The notes under the pieces are model-generated. The model did no database searches and was not told the origin of the DNA. It saw only the letters and a list, made by a program, of their open reading frames with translations. Shown here one piece after another: positions 1-6,002 of a stretch of 27,561 nt of DNA. This stretch comes from a virus: the IMG/VR virus record IMGVR_UViG_3300031952_000111, positions 1-27,561 of that record. One strand, written 5' to 3'. Position 1 is the stretch's first letter; each line of letters begins with the position of its first letter. The position numbers and the translations under genes are program-made.

Positions 1-1
1 G

Positions 2-298
2 AAGAGCTCAGACCATCCGGCAGGAGAGCGGCTCCACGTCGGCAGCCTCTTAGGCTGGGAGCTGATGCCGGAGGGGTCAGCTCGGCTCAAGGTGACGAGC
101 TTCGCGCCGGACGGACAGAGCCTGACTGCCTGCGCCTATGACGATGACGCCGGATATGACCGCTGCCCCACGTGTGGATGCTGTCGGGCGACCGGCGGGC
201 GCCGGAGTCCGAAGAAGCGCGTGCGAATCACGTTAGAGGACCTCGCGGCGTACAACAAGGCGGCCATTGTCATTGAGGCGGCGATGGAGCCGGAGTAA
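2..298 (+). CDS. Small Cys-rich protein, 5' end outside the window
   Basis: The frame is open to the left edge without a stop, so the gene probably begins upstream; the ATG at 65 lacks a good Shine-Dalgarno sequence and is probably internal. The upstream part already shows the habit of this genome of using the Leu codon TTA before G (tta at 50), which supports coding there. The visible part has a CPTCGCC zinc-knuckle-like motif about 30 residues after the ATG at 65, followed by a basic RRSPKKR stretch and an acidic-amphipathic C-terminus. Only four Cys are visible, so metal binding is inferred. I do not recognise the family. It is followed after 13 bases by another Cys-rich small gene, so the two may work together. 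Confidence 0.6.
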   Translation, partial: KSSDHPAGERLHVGSLLGWELMPEGSARLKVTSFAPDGQSLTACAYDDDAGYDRCPTCGCCRATGGRRSPKKRVRITLEDLAAYNKAAIVIEAAMEPE

Positions 299-311
299 AG
301 GAGCGGGGCCG

Positions 312-602
312 ATGATTCCGTACCACGCGCACGAATGGGTCCCGGGCGCGTATGCTGACGGGATGCTCTGCCGGGAATGCCGCGTCTGCGGAGCCCTGGC
401 CGGCGACGAACCCGAGCCACTGGCTCTTGTGCCTTACATCGCCGGCAGGCGTGGGCGCCGGGTCGGCTGCCACGCCGAGACGTGCGGGGCGCGGCCAACC
501 TACCGGATCAGCGGCCTCTCGCCCGCCGCGTTCCTGTGTGATGCCCACGCGGCAGAACTGCGCGGGGCGTGCGGGGTTAGGGCGAAAGGGCAACGGGCTT
601 GA
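312..602 (+). CDS. Small zinc-finger-like phage protein (96 aa)
   Basis: The ATG at 312 is chosen because AAAGGAG (297-303) lies 8 bases upstream; a longer frame from 267 would overlap the previous gene without a ribosome site. The protein has two candidate metal sites: CRECRVCG near the N-terminus, and a second set CHAETCG with a later CDAH in the last third. The arrangement resembles the small zinc-ribbon proteins of phage early regions, but I cannot name a family. The end of the gene runs into a 9-bp-period repeat just after the stop codon. Confidence 0.6.
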   Translation: MIPYHAHEWVPGAYADGMLCRECRVCGALAGDEPEPLALVPYIAGRRGRRVGCHAETCGARPTYRISGLSPAAFLCDAHAAELRGACGVRAKGQRA

Positions 603-636
603 TCCGCAGATTACGCAGATGCTGCAGAGAAGGCCG
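603..636 (+). repeat. 9-bp-period dispersed repeat, copy 1
   Basis: Directly after the stop codon of the preceding gene comes a run with a nine-base period around the core CGCAGATNN. Its first 20 bases match the end of copy 5 (near 3457) at 19 of 20 positions. It fills most of the 61-base gap before the next gene. Confidence 0.5.
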
Positions 637-663
637 AAGATTCTCTAAGAGGAGGGTAGGGAG

Positions 664-1095
664 ATGTCGGATAGGATGATCGGGATTGTCGTGGCGGCGT
701 GCGTTCTGGGAGTCGTGCTGCTCATCGTGCTGGGGATGTGGGGATGCCCTCAGTACAACGTCTGGATGCGCGAGAAGGCCGGGCAGGGGGAGCTCGCCCA
801 GGCCACGTGGAACCGCAAGATTGCGGTGAACGAGGCCGAGGCGAAGATGGAAGCGGCAAAGATGCTGGCGCAGGCCGAGATCGAGCGGGCGAAGGGAGTA
901 GCGCAGGCGAATGAGATCATCGGCGAGAGCCTCCGGAACAACGAGGCTTACCTGCGCTACCTGTGGGTGCAAGGCTTGGCCGATAACCCAAACAAGGTCA
1001 TCTATGTGCCGACCGAGGCCAACCTGCCGGTGTTGGAGGCGACGCGCCTCCAGGTTCAGGAGGAGAAGCCGACGCCTGCGCCTGCGGGGCGATGA
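664..1095 (+). CDS. Membrane-anchored SPFH/prohibitin-like coiled-coil phage protein
   Basis: The start at 664 follows a good GAGGAGGG site. The protein has one N-terminal membrane segment (about residues 5-27, rich in I, V, L) ending at a Cys, a CPQYNVW motif, an Ala/Glu/Lys-rich coiled coil (about 40-85) and a conserved tail around KVIYVPTEANLPVLEA (about 117-132). This is the architecture of small phage proteins that resemble the C-terminal half of SPFH/stomatin membrane proteins; the full SPFH domain is absent and 143 residues is much shorter than a stomatin. I recall homologous small proteins in many tailed phages, where the function is unknown. It is expected to sit in the inner membrane with the coiled coil in the cytoplasm or periplasm. 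Confidence 0.65.
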   Translation: MSDRMIGIVVAACVLGVVLLIVLGMWGCPQYNVWMREKAGQGELAQATWNRKIAVNEAEAKMEAAKMLAQAEIERAKGVAQANEIIGESLRNNEAYLRYLWVQGLADNPNKVIYVPTEANLPVLEATRLQVQEEKPTPAPAGR

Positions 1096-1107
1096 GCCGC
1101 AAGGGCG

Positions 1108-1136
1108 TTGACTTGTGCGGGGGGATCCGGCTGAGT
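1108..1136 (+). promoter_or_regulatory. Possible weak promoter upstream of the winged-helix gene
   Basis: TTGACT (1108-1113) is followed 17 bases on by CTGAGT, then GGTG. The spacer contains a G run and a CCGG like the better promoters at 6256 and 11634, but the -10 box is poor. It lies just after the SPFH-like gene. Confidence 0.25.
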
Positions 1137-1149
1137 GGTGGCCCGGTTC

Positions 1150-1172
1150 AACACGGAGGCCACGGAGACGGA
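1150..1172 (+). repeat. 9-bp-period dispersed repeat, copy 2
   Basis: Two nine-base units (ACGGAGGCC, ACGGAGACG) in the gap between the SPFH-like gene and the winged-helix gene. Related in period and core to the copies at 603, 2380, 2841 and 3412. Confidence 0.4.
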
Positions 1173-1198
1173 CCCCTTGTGACAGGAAGGATGGGAGC

Positions 1199-2431
1199 TT
1201 GAGCCTGGACTGGATGGGACGGATCTGGAATGCGATGGCGGGGCCCGCCAGCGCGGGACTCTCGGCTGTCCAGCGCTTAGTCCTCATGGCCTGCGCCAGT
1301 CACGCGGACAAGGACGGCGGAGCGGTCAGGCCGTCCCAGGGCCGGCTTGCGCAGGAGACCGGCCTGTCACCGCGCGCCGTGCGATATGCACTCCAGACCC
1401 TGCGGAAGGCGAAGTGGCTGACCCGCGTAGGAGGCACGGCCAGAGGGGTGATCTGTTACAAGCTCATGGTGCCCGAGACTGTAACCGGTTCAGACACGGC
1501 ACCACATGCCGCCCCCCCCGGCATGGCGTGCCTACCCCCCCGGCACCACATGCCTACAATCCAGTCCTTGAACTCAGTCAATGAACCTCTCTCTCCCAAG
1601 ACTCCCAAGTCATCTGAATCCAGGGCCGGTGCAGGGCGTGTGCCCCGAGGCCCCACGGGAGAGAGAGGCTCTTCTGTTCGGAAAGCGACAGCGGCATCCT
1701 CCTTGCCTACTCCGCCGAAGCAGCGGCTGCGAAGGCCGGACGCACAAGGCTTCGCAGGACAACGCGGGCAACATCCTCCTTCGCGGAGCGCTTCGGAGGA
1801 CAAGGCGGACAACGGCCAGCGGCCAACGGCACCAACCCCGGACCTGACGCAGATCGGGCTGTTCGGTCGGCCGGCGGAGGACCTGAAGGCGATCCTGGCC
1901 CGCCTCGCTCAGGACGACGGCGAGGAGGTCCTGGACCTGGCGCGGTCGGCGATGAGTGTCCACGGCACGCGCACCGTCGGCGTCTGGCTCCGGCAGGTGG
2001 CCTCCTGGCCCCTGGGCCGATGGCGGCAGATCAAGAGCCCGGCGGCCTACCTCGGCGCGGCCCTCGAGCGCGTGGCGGCAGAGGTGGCGGTCCAGGAGGC
2101 GCGCGAACGGCAGCGCCTGGCGGATGAGGAGTTCCGGCACGTGCAACGGGACCGTGAGGAGGCGCAGCGGGCAGGCGAGTTGGAGAAGCATGCGGCCGAG
2201 AGGGCCGAACTGCATCGGCTGTTCGAGTCACTCAGCCCGGGCGAGCGCGAGCAGATCATCGTGGAGGCGACGGGGCGGCTGCGGCCCGTGATGCGGCAGA
2301 TCGTCAAGGCGGAAGAGCCGTTGGTGGGGTTCCTGGGGCACGAGGTCCGGCAGGTGCTGCGCGAACGCCGGAAAGGGCTCACCGCCGAGGCCGCCGAGAC
2401 CGCAGAGGACCGTACGAAGGAGGCAGGATGA
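1199..2431 (+). CDS. Winged-helix replication-initiation-like protein (410 aa)
   Basis: I choose the TTG at 1199: AGGAAGG lies 8 bases upstream and the product then begins MSLDWMGRIW, as related proteins do; the frame extends to a GTG at 1115 but crosses a repeat. The N-terminal 90 residues form a MarR/GntR-like winged helix (GAVRPSQGRLAQETGLSPRA, then AVRYALQTLRKAKWL), typical of phage proteins annotated as helix-turn-helix replication proteins. A low-complexity linker follows (about 100-210), encoded by poly-C tracts and palindromes. The C-terminal half (about 215-400) is helical and charged and carries no motif I recognise. The last 15 residues (TAEAAETAED) come from a 9-bp-period repeat. 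The role is probably initiation of phage DNA replication or regulation. The stop overlaps the next start (ATGA). Confidence 0.65.
   Translation: MSLDWMGRIWNAMAGPASAGLSAVQRLVLMACASHADKDGGAVRPSQGRLAQETGLSPRAVRYALQTLRKAKWLTRVGGTARGVICYKLMVPETVTGSDTAPHAAPPGMACLPPRHHMPTIQSLNSVNEPLSPKTPKSSESRAGAGRVPRGPTGERGSSVRKATAASSLPTPPKQRLRRPDAQGFAGQRGQHPPSRSASEDKADNGQRPTAPTPDLTQIGLFGRPAEDLKAILARLAQDDGEEVLDLARSAMSVHGTRTVGVWLRQVASWPLGRWRQIKSPAAYLGAALERVAAEVAVQEARERQRLADEEFRHVQRDREEAQRAGELEKHAAERAELHRLFESLSPGEREQIIVEATGRLRPVMRQIVKAEEPLVGFLGHEVRQVLRERRKGLTAEAAETAEDRTKEAG
1502..1556 (+). repeat. Tandem imperfect repeat with C8 and C7 tracts inside a coding region
   Basis: Two roughly 22-base units, each starting with a C run (C8 at 1512-1519, C7 at 1535-1541) followed by GGCA and ending GCCTA. 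The first C run is also flanked by a 7-bp inverted repeat, CATGCCG/CGGCATG. The tract lies right after the winged-helix domain of the gene, in its linker. Confidence 0.6.
1728..1800 (+). repeat. Palindromic elements inside the linker of the winged-helix gene
   Basis: TGCGAAG (1728-1734) pairs with CTTCGCA (1750-1756), and shortly after TCCTCC pairs with GGAGGA around a CTTCG core. The translated linker here is low-complexity (Arg, Gln, Ser, Pro), so the DNA looks like an inserted REP-like element tolerated in a flexible linker. Confidence 0.35.
2380..2412 (+). repeat. 9-bp-period dispersed repeat, copy 3 (coding)
   Basis: Three near-identical units CCGCCGAGG, CCGCCGAGA, CCGCAGAGG close to the 3' end of the winged-helix gene. 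It supplies an Ala/Glu C-terminal tail. The lead-in CTCACCGCCGAG is shared with copy 4. Confidence 0.55.
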
Positions 2432-2931
2432 TGGCACGGATGCTTGAGCATCGGGTGGGCTTTGGGAGCGCATGGTCCACGTCAGTCTATCATGGCTCGG
2501 TGATGATACTCTTCAACGCCATCGGCGCCCGCGGCGCAGTCACGCTGGCGGTATCAACGGGATGGAACCTGTGTGTGGAGGGCCAGGAGCGGATCCCCAG
2601 CCGTCCGAAGGCAAGGACGTGTGCTGTGCATAGGCCGGGGATGCACCCGACGGAACGGTTCCCCGAGCGCCAATCTCCGGGCTGGTCCGCCGTATTCGGG
2701 CGGGCCTATTGCTACCGTTGTCTGGATCAGCAGACGGCGGATAGGTTGCTCGAGGCGTTGATCAGTTCGGGGGACAAGGGCTTCTGGCGCGAGATGGACG
2801 CAATCTACCGCGCGGAGTTCTACGGCCCACGGCCCCGGCTCACCGCCGAGTCTACTCCGTCCGCCGCGGGCGGACTACGAAGGCCAGAAGAGGGCGCGGA
2901 GGGCGCCGAGGACGGCAAGAGGAAGACATGA
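2428..2931 (+). CDS. Conserved-type phage hypothetical protein (167 aa)
   Basis: The start at 2428 (or the second ATG at 2431) overlaps the previous stop and is preceded by AAGGAGG, which implies coupled translation. The core GARGAVTLAVSTGWNL, then GRAYCYR, then a C-terminal helix LLEALISSGDKGFWREMDA resembles in layout a small family of phage proteins that I recall as unannotated (an N-terminal strand block ending in TGW, a central Cys-containing segment, and a C-terminal helix with a conserved Trp). The last 30 residues (GLRRPEEGAEGAEDGKRK) are encoded by a 9-bp-period repeat and are probably not part of the fold. Function unknown. Confidence 0.55.
   Translation: MMARMLEHRVGFGSAWSTSVYHGSVMILFNAIGARGAVTLAVSTGWNLCVEGQERIPSRPKARTCAVHRPGMHPTERFPERQSPGWSAVFGRAYCYRCLDQQTADRLLEALISSGDKGFWREMDAIYRAEFYGPRPRLTAESTPSAAGGLRRPEEGAEGAEDGKRKT
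2841..2925 (+). repeat. 9-bp-period dispersed repeat, copy 4 (coding)
   Basis: Starts with the same CTCACCGCCGAG lead-in as copy 3, then a GC-rich inverted segment (CCGCCGCGGGCGG) and a run of units GGCGCGGAG, GGCGCCGAG, GACGGCAAG. It codes for the C-terminal tail of the 2428-2931 protein. Confidence 0.5.
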
Positions 2932-3491
2932 GGCGCGTCAAGCTGGTGTTCACGATCGGCGCCCGACTGGTGGATCATGCGGGCGTACGGTACGTCTCCC
3001 AGGGCTCCGCGATGGTTCGGGTTGACGGTCATAGCCCAGGAGGGGAATCTTCTTGGTGCTGGGAGTGGTCTGCGGAGATCAACGTGGAACGTCCCAACTT
3101 GCCGGATCGGTCTGTTCATCTGCTCTCGTGCGTGAGTTCCTTGTTCATCTACCGTACGGCTCAGTTGGTCCAATGCACAGAGGTGGAGCGATGGGGCCGA
3201 TGTATGCGCCTATCTATGAAGGGCATCGCGGCTCTGGCATTCTCGGGCTTCGAGCTCACAAGCAGACTTGCCGACAACATGGAGCAATGCCGCGTTCTGA
3301 TACAGAACGGGAGGATCGCTGGTTGGAGCATGGAATACAGCTCGGAACCTGTCCTGACAGGCTTTGTCGATCCGGTGGCCGTGCTTGGGGCTTTGAATTG
3401 GAAGCCGGGCGGCGAGGGGGCGGAGCCTCCTGAGAGAGCGGCGGAAGCGGCTCGGGGATCCGCAGATTGCGCAGATAGAAACGAGGCTTGA
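2928..3491 (+). CDS. Hypothetical protein (187 aa)
   Basis: Starts in an ATGA overlap with the previous gene. The N-terminal 155 residues look like a soluble mixed alpha/beta protein with several Cys and Trp (a CWEWSAEI strand, LLSCVSSLFIY, ALAFSGFELTS). No known motif or membrane segment is convincing. The last 28 residues (Glu/Ala-rich, then RGSADCADRNEA) are encoded by a 9-bp-period repeat. I do not recognise the family. Its place in a run of overlapping small genes suggests one early transcript with its neighbours. Confidence 0.55.
   Translation: MRRVKLVFTIGARLVDHAGVRYVSQGSAMVRVDGHSPGGESSWCWEWSAEINVERPNLPDRSVHLLSCVSSLFIYRTAQLVQCTEVERWGRCMRLSMKGIAALAFSGFELTSRLADNMEQCRVLIQNGRIAGWSMEYSSEPVLTGFVDPVAVLGALNWKPGGEGAEPPERAAEAARGSADCADRNEA
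3412..3486 (+). repeat. 9-bp-period dispersed repeat, copy 5 (coding)
   Basis: A G-rich lead-in is followed by GGATCCGCAGATTGCGCAGA, which differs from copy 1 (603) at one position over their shared 20 bases. It encodes the C-terminal tail of the 2928-3491 protein. Confidence 0.5.
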
Positions 3492-3494
3492 GAG

Positions 3495-3971
3495 ATGAGC
3501 GACGAGGAGCGGCCGTTTCCAGTAGATGAGGATGCCCCCGTTCCGCCACCGCGGGGCGAACTGCTGCCATTACACCGGGAGACCTATCAAGCCCGCCGCG
3601 TGCTGATCGGCCAGTACAGCCAGGAAAGCCTACAAGTCGAGGTGGAGAGGATCCGGAAGGAGGTCCTCTTAGCGTTCTCTATGGACTTCCTGGCTGAGGA
3701 GGAGGTGGAGCAAACCGAGGTCGTCGAGTGGCCGGCGGACTGGAAGCAGGCTTTCAAGATGCGGTGGTTCCCGGCCTGGATGCTCGGGAGGTGGCCGGTC
3801 AGGATGACTCGACTGGCGATCACGTTCCGGGCGAAGGCGCTGTATCCGGAGGCAAACTGGGCGCCGGACTGGCTCGGCCGACGGTGTTTTCTGCTGACTC
3901 TGCGTAGGGTGCCGCGGACGGCGATATCCACGGAGCGAATGTACTCGAGCAAGCTCCGACAGGGGGGATAG
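3495..3971 (+). CDS. Phage hypothetical protein with Trp-rich FKMRWFPAWMLGRWPV core
   Basis: The start at 3495 lies 3 bases after the previous stop, with a weak TTGAGAG site. A disordered Pro/Glu-rich N-terminus (1-25) leads to a helical middle part and then a conserved-looking block VEWPADWKQAFKMRWFPAWM (about 75-95) followed by RWPVRM. I recall similar Trp-Asp/Glu-Trp...FKERWFP...PV blocks in many small uncharacterised phage proteins of accessory regions. Function unknown. One of only two in-frame TTA codons that is not followed by G lies here (near 3571). Confidence 0.55.
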   Translation: MSDEERPFPVDEDAPVPPPRGELLPLHRETYQARRVLIGQYSQESLQVEVERIRKEVLLAFSMDFLAEEEVEQTEVVEWPADWKQAFKMRWFPAWMLGRWPVRMTRLAITFRAKALYPEANWAPDWLGRRCFLLTLRRVPRTAISTERMYSSKLRQGG

Positions 3972-3983
3972 TAGGCCGGGCGC

Positions 3984-4011
3984 CTGACTTGCTTGAAGTG
4001 TGTGCAAAGGC
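3984..4011 (+). promoter_or_regulatory. Possible promoter upstream of the leader ORF
   Basis: CTGACT (3984-3989), a 16-base spacer and AAAGGC (4006-4011) match the phage promoter pattern TTGACW-N16/17-TAWGST only partly. It lies in the 58-base gap after 3971. The sequence after it, GATGAAGGTAAGAGGG, resembles the start of the 11634 transcript. Confidence 0.25.
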
Positions 4012-4029
4012 TTGAAAGGAGCTGACAAG

Positions 4030-4092
4030 ATGAAGGTAAGAGGGTGGCATCCGGCGGTTCCGGCAGAAGGAGGCGTACGATGGGAGGCTTGA
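4030..4092 (+). CDS. Possible 20-residue leader peptide
   Basis: The ATG at 4030 has an excellent ribosome site, AAAGGAG (4015-4021), 8 bases upstream. The frame codes for 20 residues beginning MKVRGWHPAVP and ends in TGA at 4090-4092, overlapping an in-frame ATG (4092) of the next gene as TGATG. The position and overlap suggest a translational coupling leader. It could be a chance ORF, but the ribosome site is among the best in the window. Confidence 0.4.
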   Translation: MKVRGWHPAVPAEGGVRWEA

Positions 4093-4535
4093 TGGCGGAC
4101 AGGACCATTGAGTACAGCCTGGGCGATCTGCTCTCGATCCCTATGGCGGCAGGGGCGCGGATCTTCGGCGGGGCTTTAGTGTGCAGCGACGCGGATGGCT
4201 ACGCCGTCCCGGCTGCCGACGCCGCGGGATTCACCTTCCAGGGAGTGGCCGCCGCGGCGGCCGATAACCGCAACGGCCAGGACGCTGCCGTCCGCGTGGT
4301 CGTGAGGCGCCGCGGCCGCTACCGCCTCGACTGCGCCTCGCGCCTGGACCAGTCGGCCATGAGTGCCCGGATGTATGTCGTGAATGATCACACCGTCGGC
4401 GCGGCATGGCAGGTGGTGAATGACGTCCTGGTCGGCGTCATAGACCGGGTCGAGAGCTCCGAGGAGTGCTGGCTCTCGATTGATGCAGCCGTGCTCCGCG
4501 GCAAGACCTGGCCCAAGCCGCAACCCGGGGCCTAA
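4080..4535 (+). CDS. Decoration/cement-like phage protein (DUF2190-type fold suspected)
   Basis: AAGGAGG (4067-4073) lies 6 bases before the ATG at 4080; a second in-frame ATG at 4092 overlaps the leader ORF stop and is an alternative start. The product (151 aa) reads LLSIPMAAGARIFGGALVCS, then DGYAVPAADAAGFTFQGVAA, then a basic VRVVVRRRGRYRL strand. That order (IPVAAG..Y.GA.V....GYAVPA.D.AG....GVA...V.RRG.Y) is what I know from small all-beta capsid cement/fibre proteins encoded in head modules. Here it is far from the head genes, in the accessory block, so it may decorate the virion in addition to the 15893 gene or may have been recruited for another use. Confidence 0.55.
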   Translation: MGGLMADRTIEYSLGDLLSIPMAAGARIFGGALVCSDADGYAVPAADAAGFTFQGVAAAAADNRNGQDAAVRVVVRRRGRYRLDCASRLDQSAMSARMYVVNDHTVGAAWQVVNDVLVGVIDRVESSEECWLSIDAAVLRGKTWPKPQPGA

Positions 4536-4540
4536 CGCTG

Positions 4541-4906
4541 ATGATCCGGCGGTTCAAGAGCCGCGAGGTGCGGGAGGCGCTGGCCTGGTCGGCCGCCGGC
4601 GGGCAGGCGCTCCATCACATCCGGGGCCGGGTCGGCGTGCCGGGCATCAAGGGGGCGACGAGGGCGGCGCATCTCTTCGACCGGGACTTGGTGCGGCTGA
4701 TCCGCACGGCGCGGTCGCTCGGCCTGGCGTGTCCGAAGATCCACAGGCTGGGGGGCGAGGGGCAGCACGTGGACCTGTGGGCCGCGCCGCTCGCCCAGGC
4801 GGAGGTCCTCTGCGAGAAGCAAGCCATGCGCCACCGGAAGGCTGCGCAGGCGCGTGCGCGGAAGCGCTTTATCGAGGGCACGGCGATCCTGGACGGGGAG
4901 AGGTGA
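4541..4906 (+). CDS. DUF4031-like protein
   Basis: The start lies 5 bases after the previous stop and has a poor ribosome site, consistent with coupling. The middle part (AAHLFDRDLVRLIRTARSLG, then KIHRLGGEGQHVDLW) resembles DUF4031, a short domain in which a conserved His (HLF/HLV) is followed by a helix EL..FA..LGL and a late H.D motif (here QHVDL). The C-terminal 30 residues are a basic helix (RHRKAAQARARKRF). The function of DUF4031 is not established. It is the last plus-strand gene before the convergent minus-strand operon; I see no terminator in the 16-base gap. Confidence 0.5.
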   Translation: MIRRFKSREVREALAWSAAGGQALHHIRGRVGVPGIKGATRAAHLFDRDLVRLIRTARSLGLACPKIHRLGGEGQHVDLWAAPLAQAEVLCEKQAMRHRKAAQARARKRFIEGTAILDGER

Positions 4907-4922
4907 CCTGCTTCAACTGGCC

Positions 4923-5081
4923 TTACCGGAATTGAAGCGCAAGGATCCCCCATGCGGCCGAGCCCAGGGCTGTCAGGACCAGGGCAAGAAGAAACCCCCT
5001 GGCCGCGAGCGCGATCCACCAATCTGAGTCCGCACCGCTCCATCGTTCGGGGATCATCATCTTGGTCCCGTGCTGGTTCAT
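4923..5081 (-). CDS. Small single-span membrane protein (52 aa)
   Basis: On the minus strand an ATG at 5081 overlaps the stop of the preceding gene as ATGA, with GAGG a few bases upstream. The product has a polar N-terminus (about 20 residues, with DSDWW at the interface), a hydrophobic span about residues 23-48 (ARGFLLALVLTALGSAAWG) and a short tail ending LQFR. It is the third gene of a minus-strand operon with the HTH regulator. A lysogeny-expressed inner-membrane protein (for example superinfection exclusion) is one possible role, but this is inferred only from position and size. Confidence 0.55.
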   Translation of the reverse strand: MNQHGTKMMIPERWSGADSDWWIALAARGFLLALVLTALGSAAWGILALQFR

Positions 5082-5467
5082 AAGAACCTCGGGCGGTCAG
5101 CATCAGTGGGTTTGGGGCCGAGCGAATCGGACAGGGCCAAGGCAGCCTTTGTCCACTCGACAACGGGTCTCCACTCGGGGCCGGCATCATCTGCCGAGGG
5201 TTTGGGATACTGGCAGTTACACATGCGCCAACCTTCCCTTGGCTGTGGACACACAATCTTGTGAAGCTGCTCGGCCTTCTCGCGCGCCTCTTGCACCAAC
5301 CCCTGCAAACGAGTCAACTGTGCCAGAGTCGGCGGCGCTATGGGCGGCCCGCCGCTGATTGGTGATCCGTTCGCGTCAACGGCAACCACCGTCGCGGCCC
5401 GCCTCTCGAGGTCAACGTCCCAGACGCTACCGTCGGTCCACCGAATGCGAATGAGGCTGTTCGTCAT
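5078..5467 (-). CDS. Hypothetical protein downstream of the HTH regulator (129 aa)
   Basis: The start at 5467 overlaps the regulator's stop (ATGA), and the stop overlaps the next start (ATGA), so the three minus-strand genes are translationally coupled. The N-terminal 45 residues look like a small beta domain (SLIRIRWTDGSVWDVDLERR); a helix of about 25 residues (LTRLQGLVQEAREKAEQLH) follows, then a Cys-containing turn (ICP...CNCQ) and a C-terminal helix. No family recognised. The context suggests it is made together with the regulator. Confidence 0.5.
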   Translation of the reverse strand: MTNSLIRIRWTDGSVWDVDLERRAATVVAVDANGSPISGGPPIAPPTLAQLTRLQGLVQEAREKAEQLHKIVCPQPREGWRMCNCQYPKPSADDAGPEWRPVVEWTKAALALSDSLGPKPTDADRPRFL

Positions 5468-5784
5468 CTGCCGCCGGCGCCTCGGGGATCCAGGTAGTTC
5501 TGCAACAGGCGGGCATAAGGGCCCGGGTCCGGCGCGGACTCGGCCTCGTCCCAGCGGACGACGGTGCGGAGGGGGATATCAAAGAGTTGGGCTAACTGCA
5601 CCTGCGTCTGCCGCCTCGACGTGCGCACGGCGCGGACGATCCCGCAGAGCACAGCCTCGCGCAATGAGTGCGCCTTCTGCCGGCCGTGCTTGGCGCACTT
5701 CGCGGCGACGTAGATCGGGCGCGGGCCCGTCGTCGGCGTCCCGTCATTCCGAACGATCCAACCTCCGCCTAACTTGCCCTTCAT
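5464..5784 (-). CDS. HTH (XRE-like) transcriptional regulator
   Basis: The start at 5784 is fixed by GAGGAGGGAGG immediately upstream on the minus strand; the open frame continues to 6228 but there it only crosses the repeats of the control region. The 106-residue product has an N-terminal part with a KCAKHGRQ motif and a C-terminal helix-turn-helix, RRQTQVQLAQLFDIPLRTVV, followed by RWDEAE, matching the XRE/Cro family helix pair. The DNA-binding domain sits at about residues 55-95. It is transcribed from a consensus promoter whose -35 box lies in a perfect palindrome, so autoregulation is likely. It is probably the repressor or switch regulator of this phage, acting on the divergent promoter toward gam. 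Confidence 0.7.
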   Translation of the reverse strand: MKGKLGGGWIVRNDGTPTTGPRPIYVAAKCAKHGRQKAHSLREAVLCGIVRAVRTSRRQTQVQLAQLFDIPLRTVVRWDEAESAPDPGPYARLLQNYLDPRGAGGR

Positions 5785-5827
5785 CTCTGCCTCCCTCCTC
5801 AGTGCATGGACCCGCCGGTTTCCCGGC

Positions 5828-5856
5828 ATTCTACCGGCGACATTGACACGTGTCAA
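5828..5856 (-). promoter_or_regulatory. Sigma70-type promoter of the regulator operon
   Basis: On the minus strand TTGACA (complement of 5851-5856), a 17-base spacer, and TAGAAT (complement of 5828-5833) make a near-consensus promoter. Transcription would start near 5820, about 36 bases before the regulator ATG. Confidence 0.7.
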
Positions 5857-5857
5857 T
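5842..5857. promoter_or_regulatory. Perfect 16-bp palindrome, probable operator
   Basis: ATTGACACGTGTCAAT is a perfect palindrome that contains the -35 box of the regulator promoter on the minus strand. A dimeric repressor bound here would block that promoter. The inner half-site TGACAC recurs in the 58-bp repeats. Confidence 0.65.
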
Positions 5858-5867
5858 AGGAAATCCT

Positions 5868-5990
5868 GGAGCGGGCCGGGCGGGCCGGCCGGAGTGACGC
5901 GGCGCATAGGGCGCGCGGCGCCGTAAGGGAGCGGCGGCCGCGCGGCCCGGCCCGGCAAAGGGACCATGCCAACAGAGGGAGCGGGCCGGG
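5868..5990 (+). repeat. Direct repeat of a GC-rich 13-mer
   Basis: GGAGCGGGCCGGG occurs at 5868-5880 and 5978-5990, flanking about 97 bases of extremely GC-rich sequence with several short inverted GGCC/GCGC motifs. Purpose unknown. Confidence 0.5.
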
Positions 5991-6002
5991 CCGGCGCCCA
6001 TA

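Noticed and set aside
1115-1198. N-terminal extension of the winged-helix protein from GTG 1115
   Set aside because: It would translate a possible promoter and a 9-bp-period repeat; the TTG at 1199 has a good ribosome site and gives the family-typical N-terminus.
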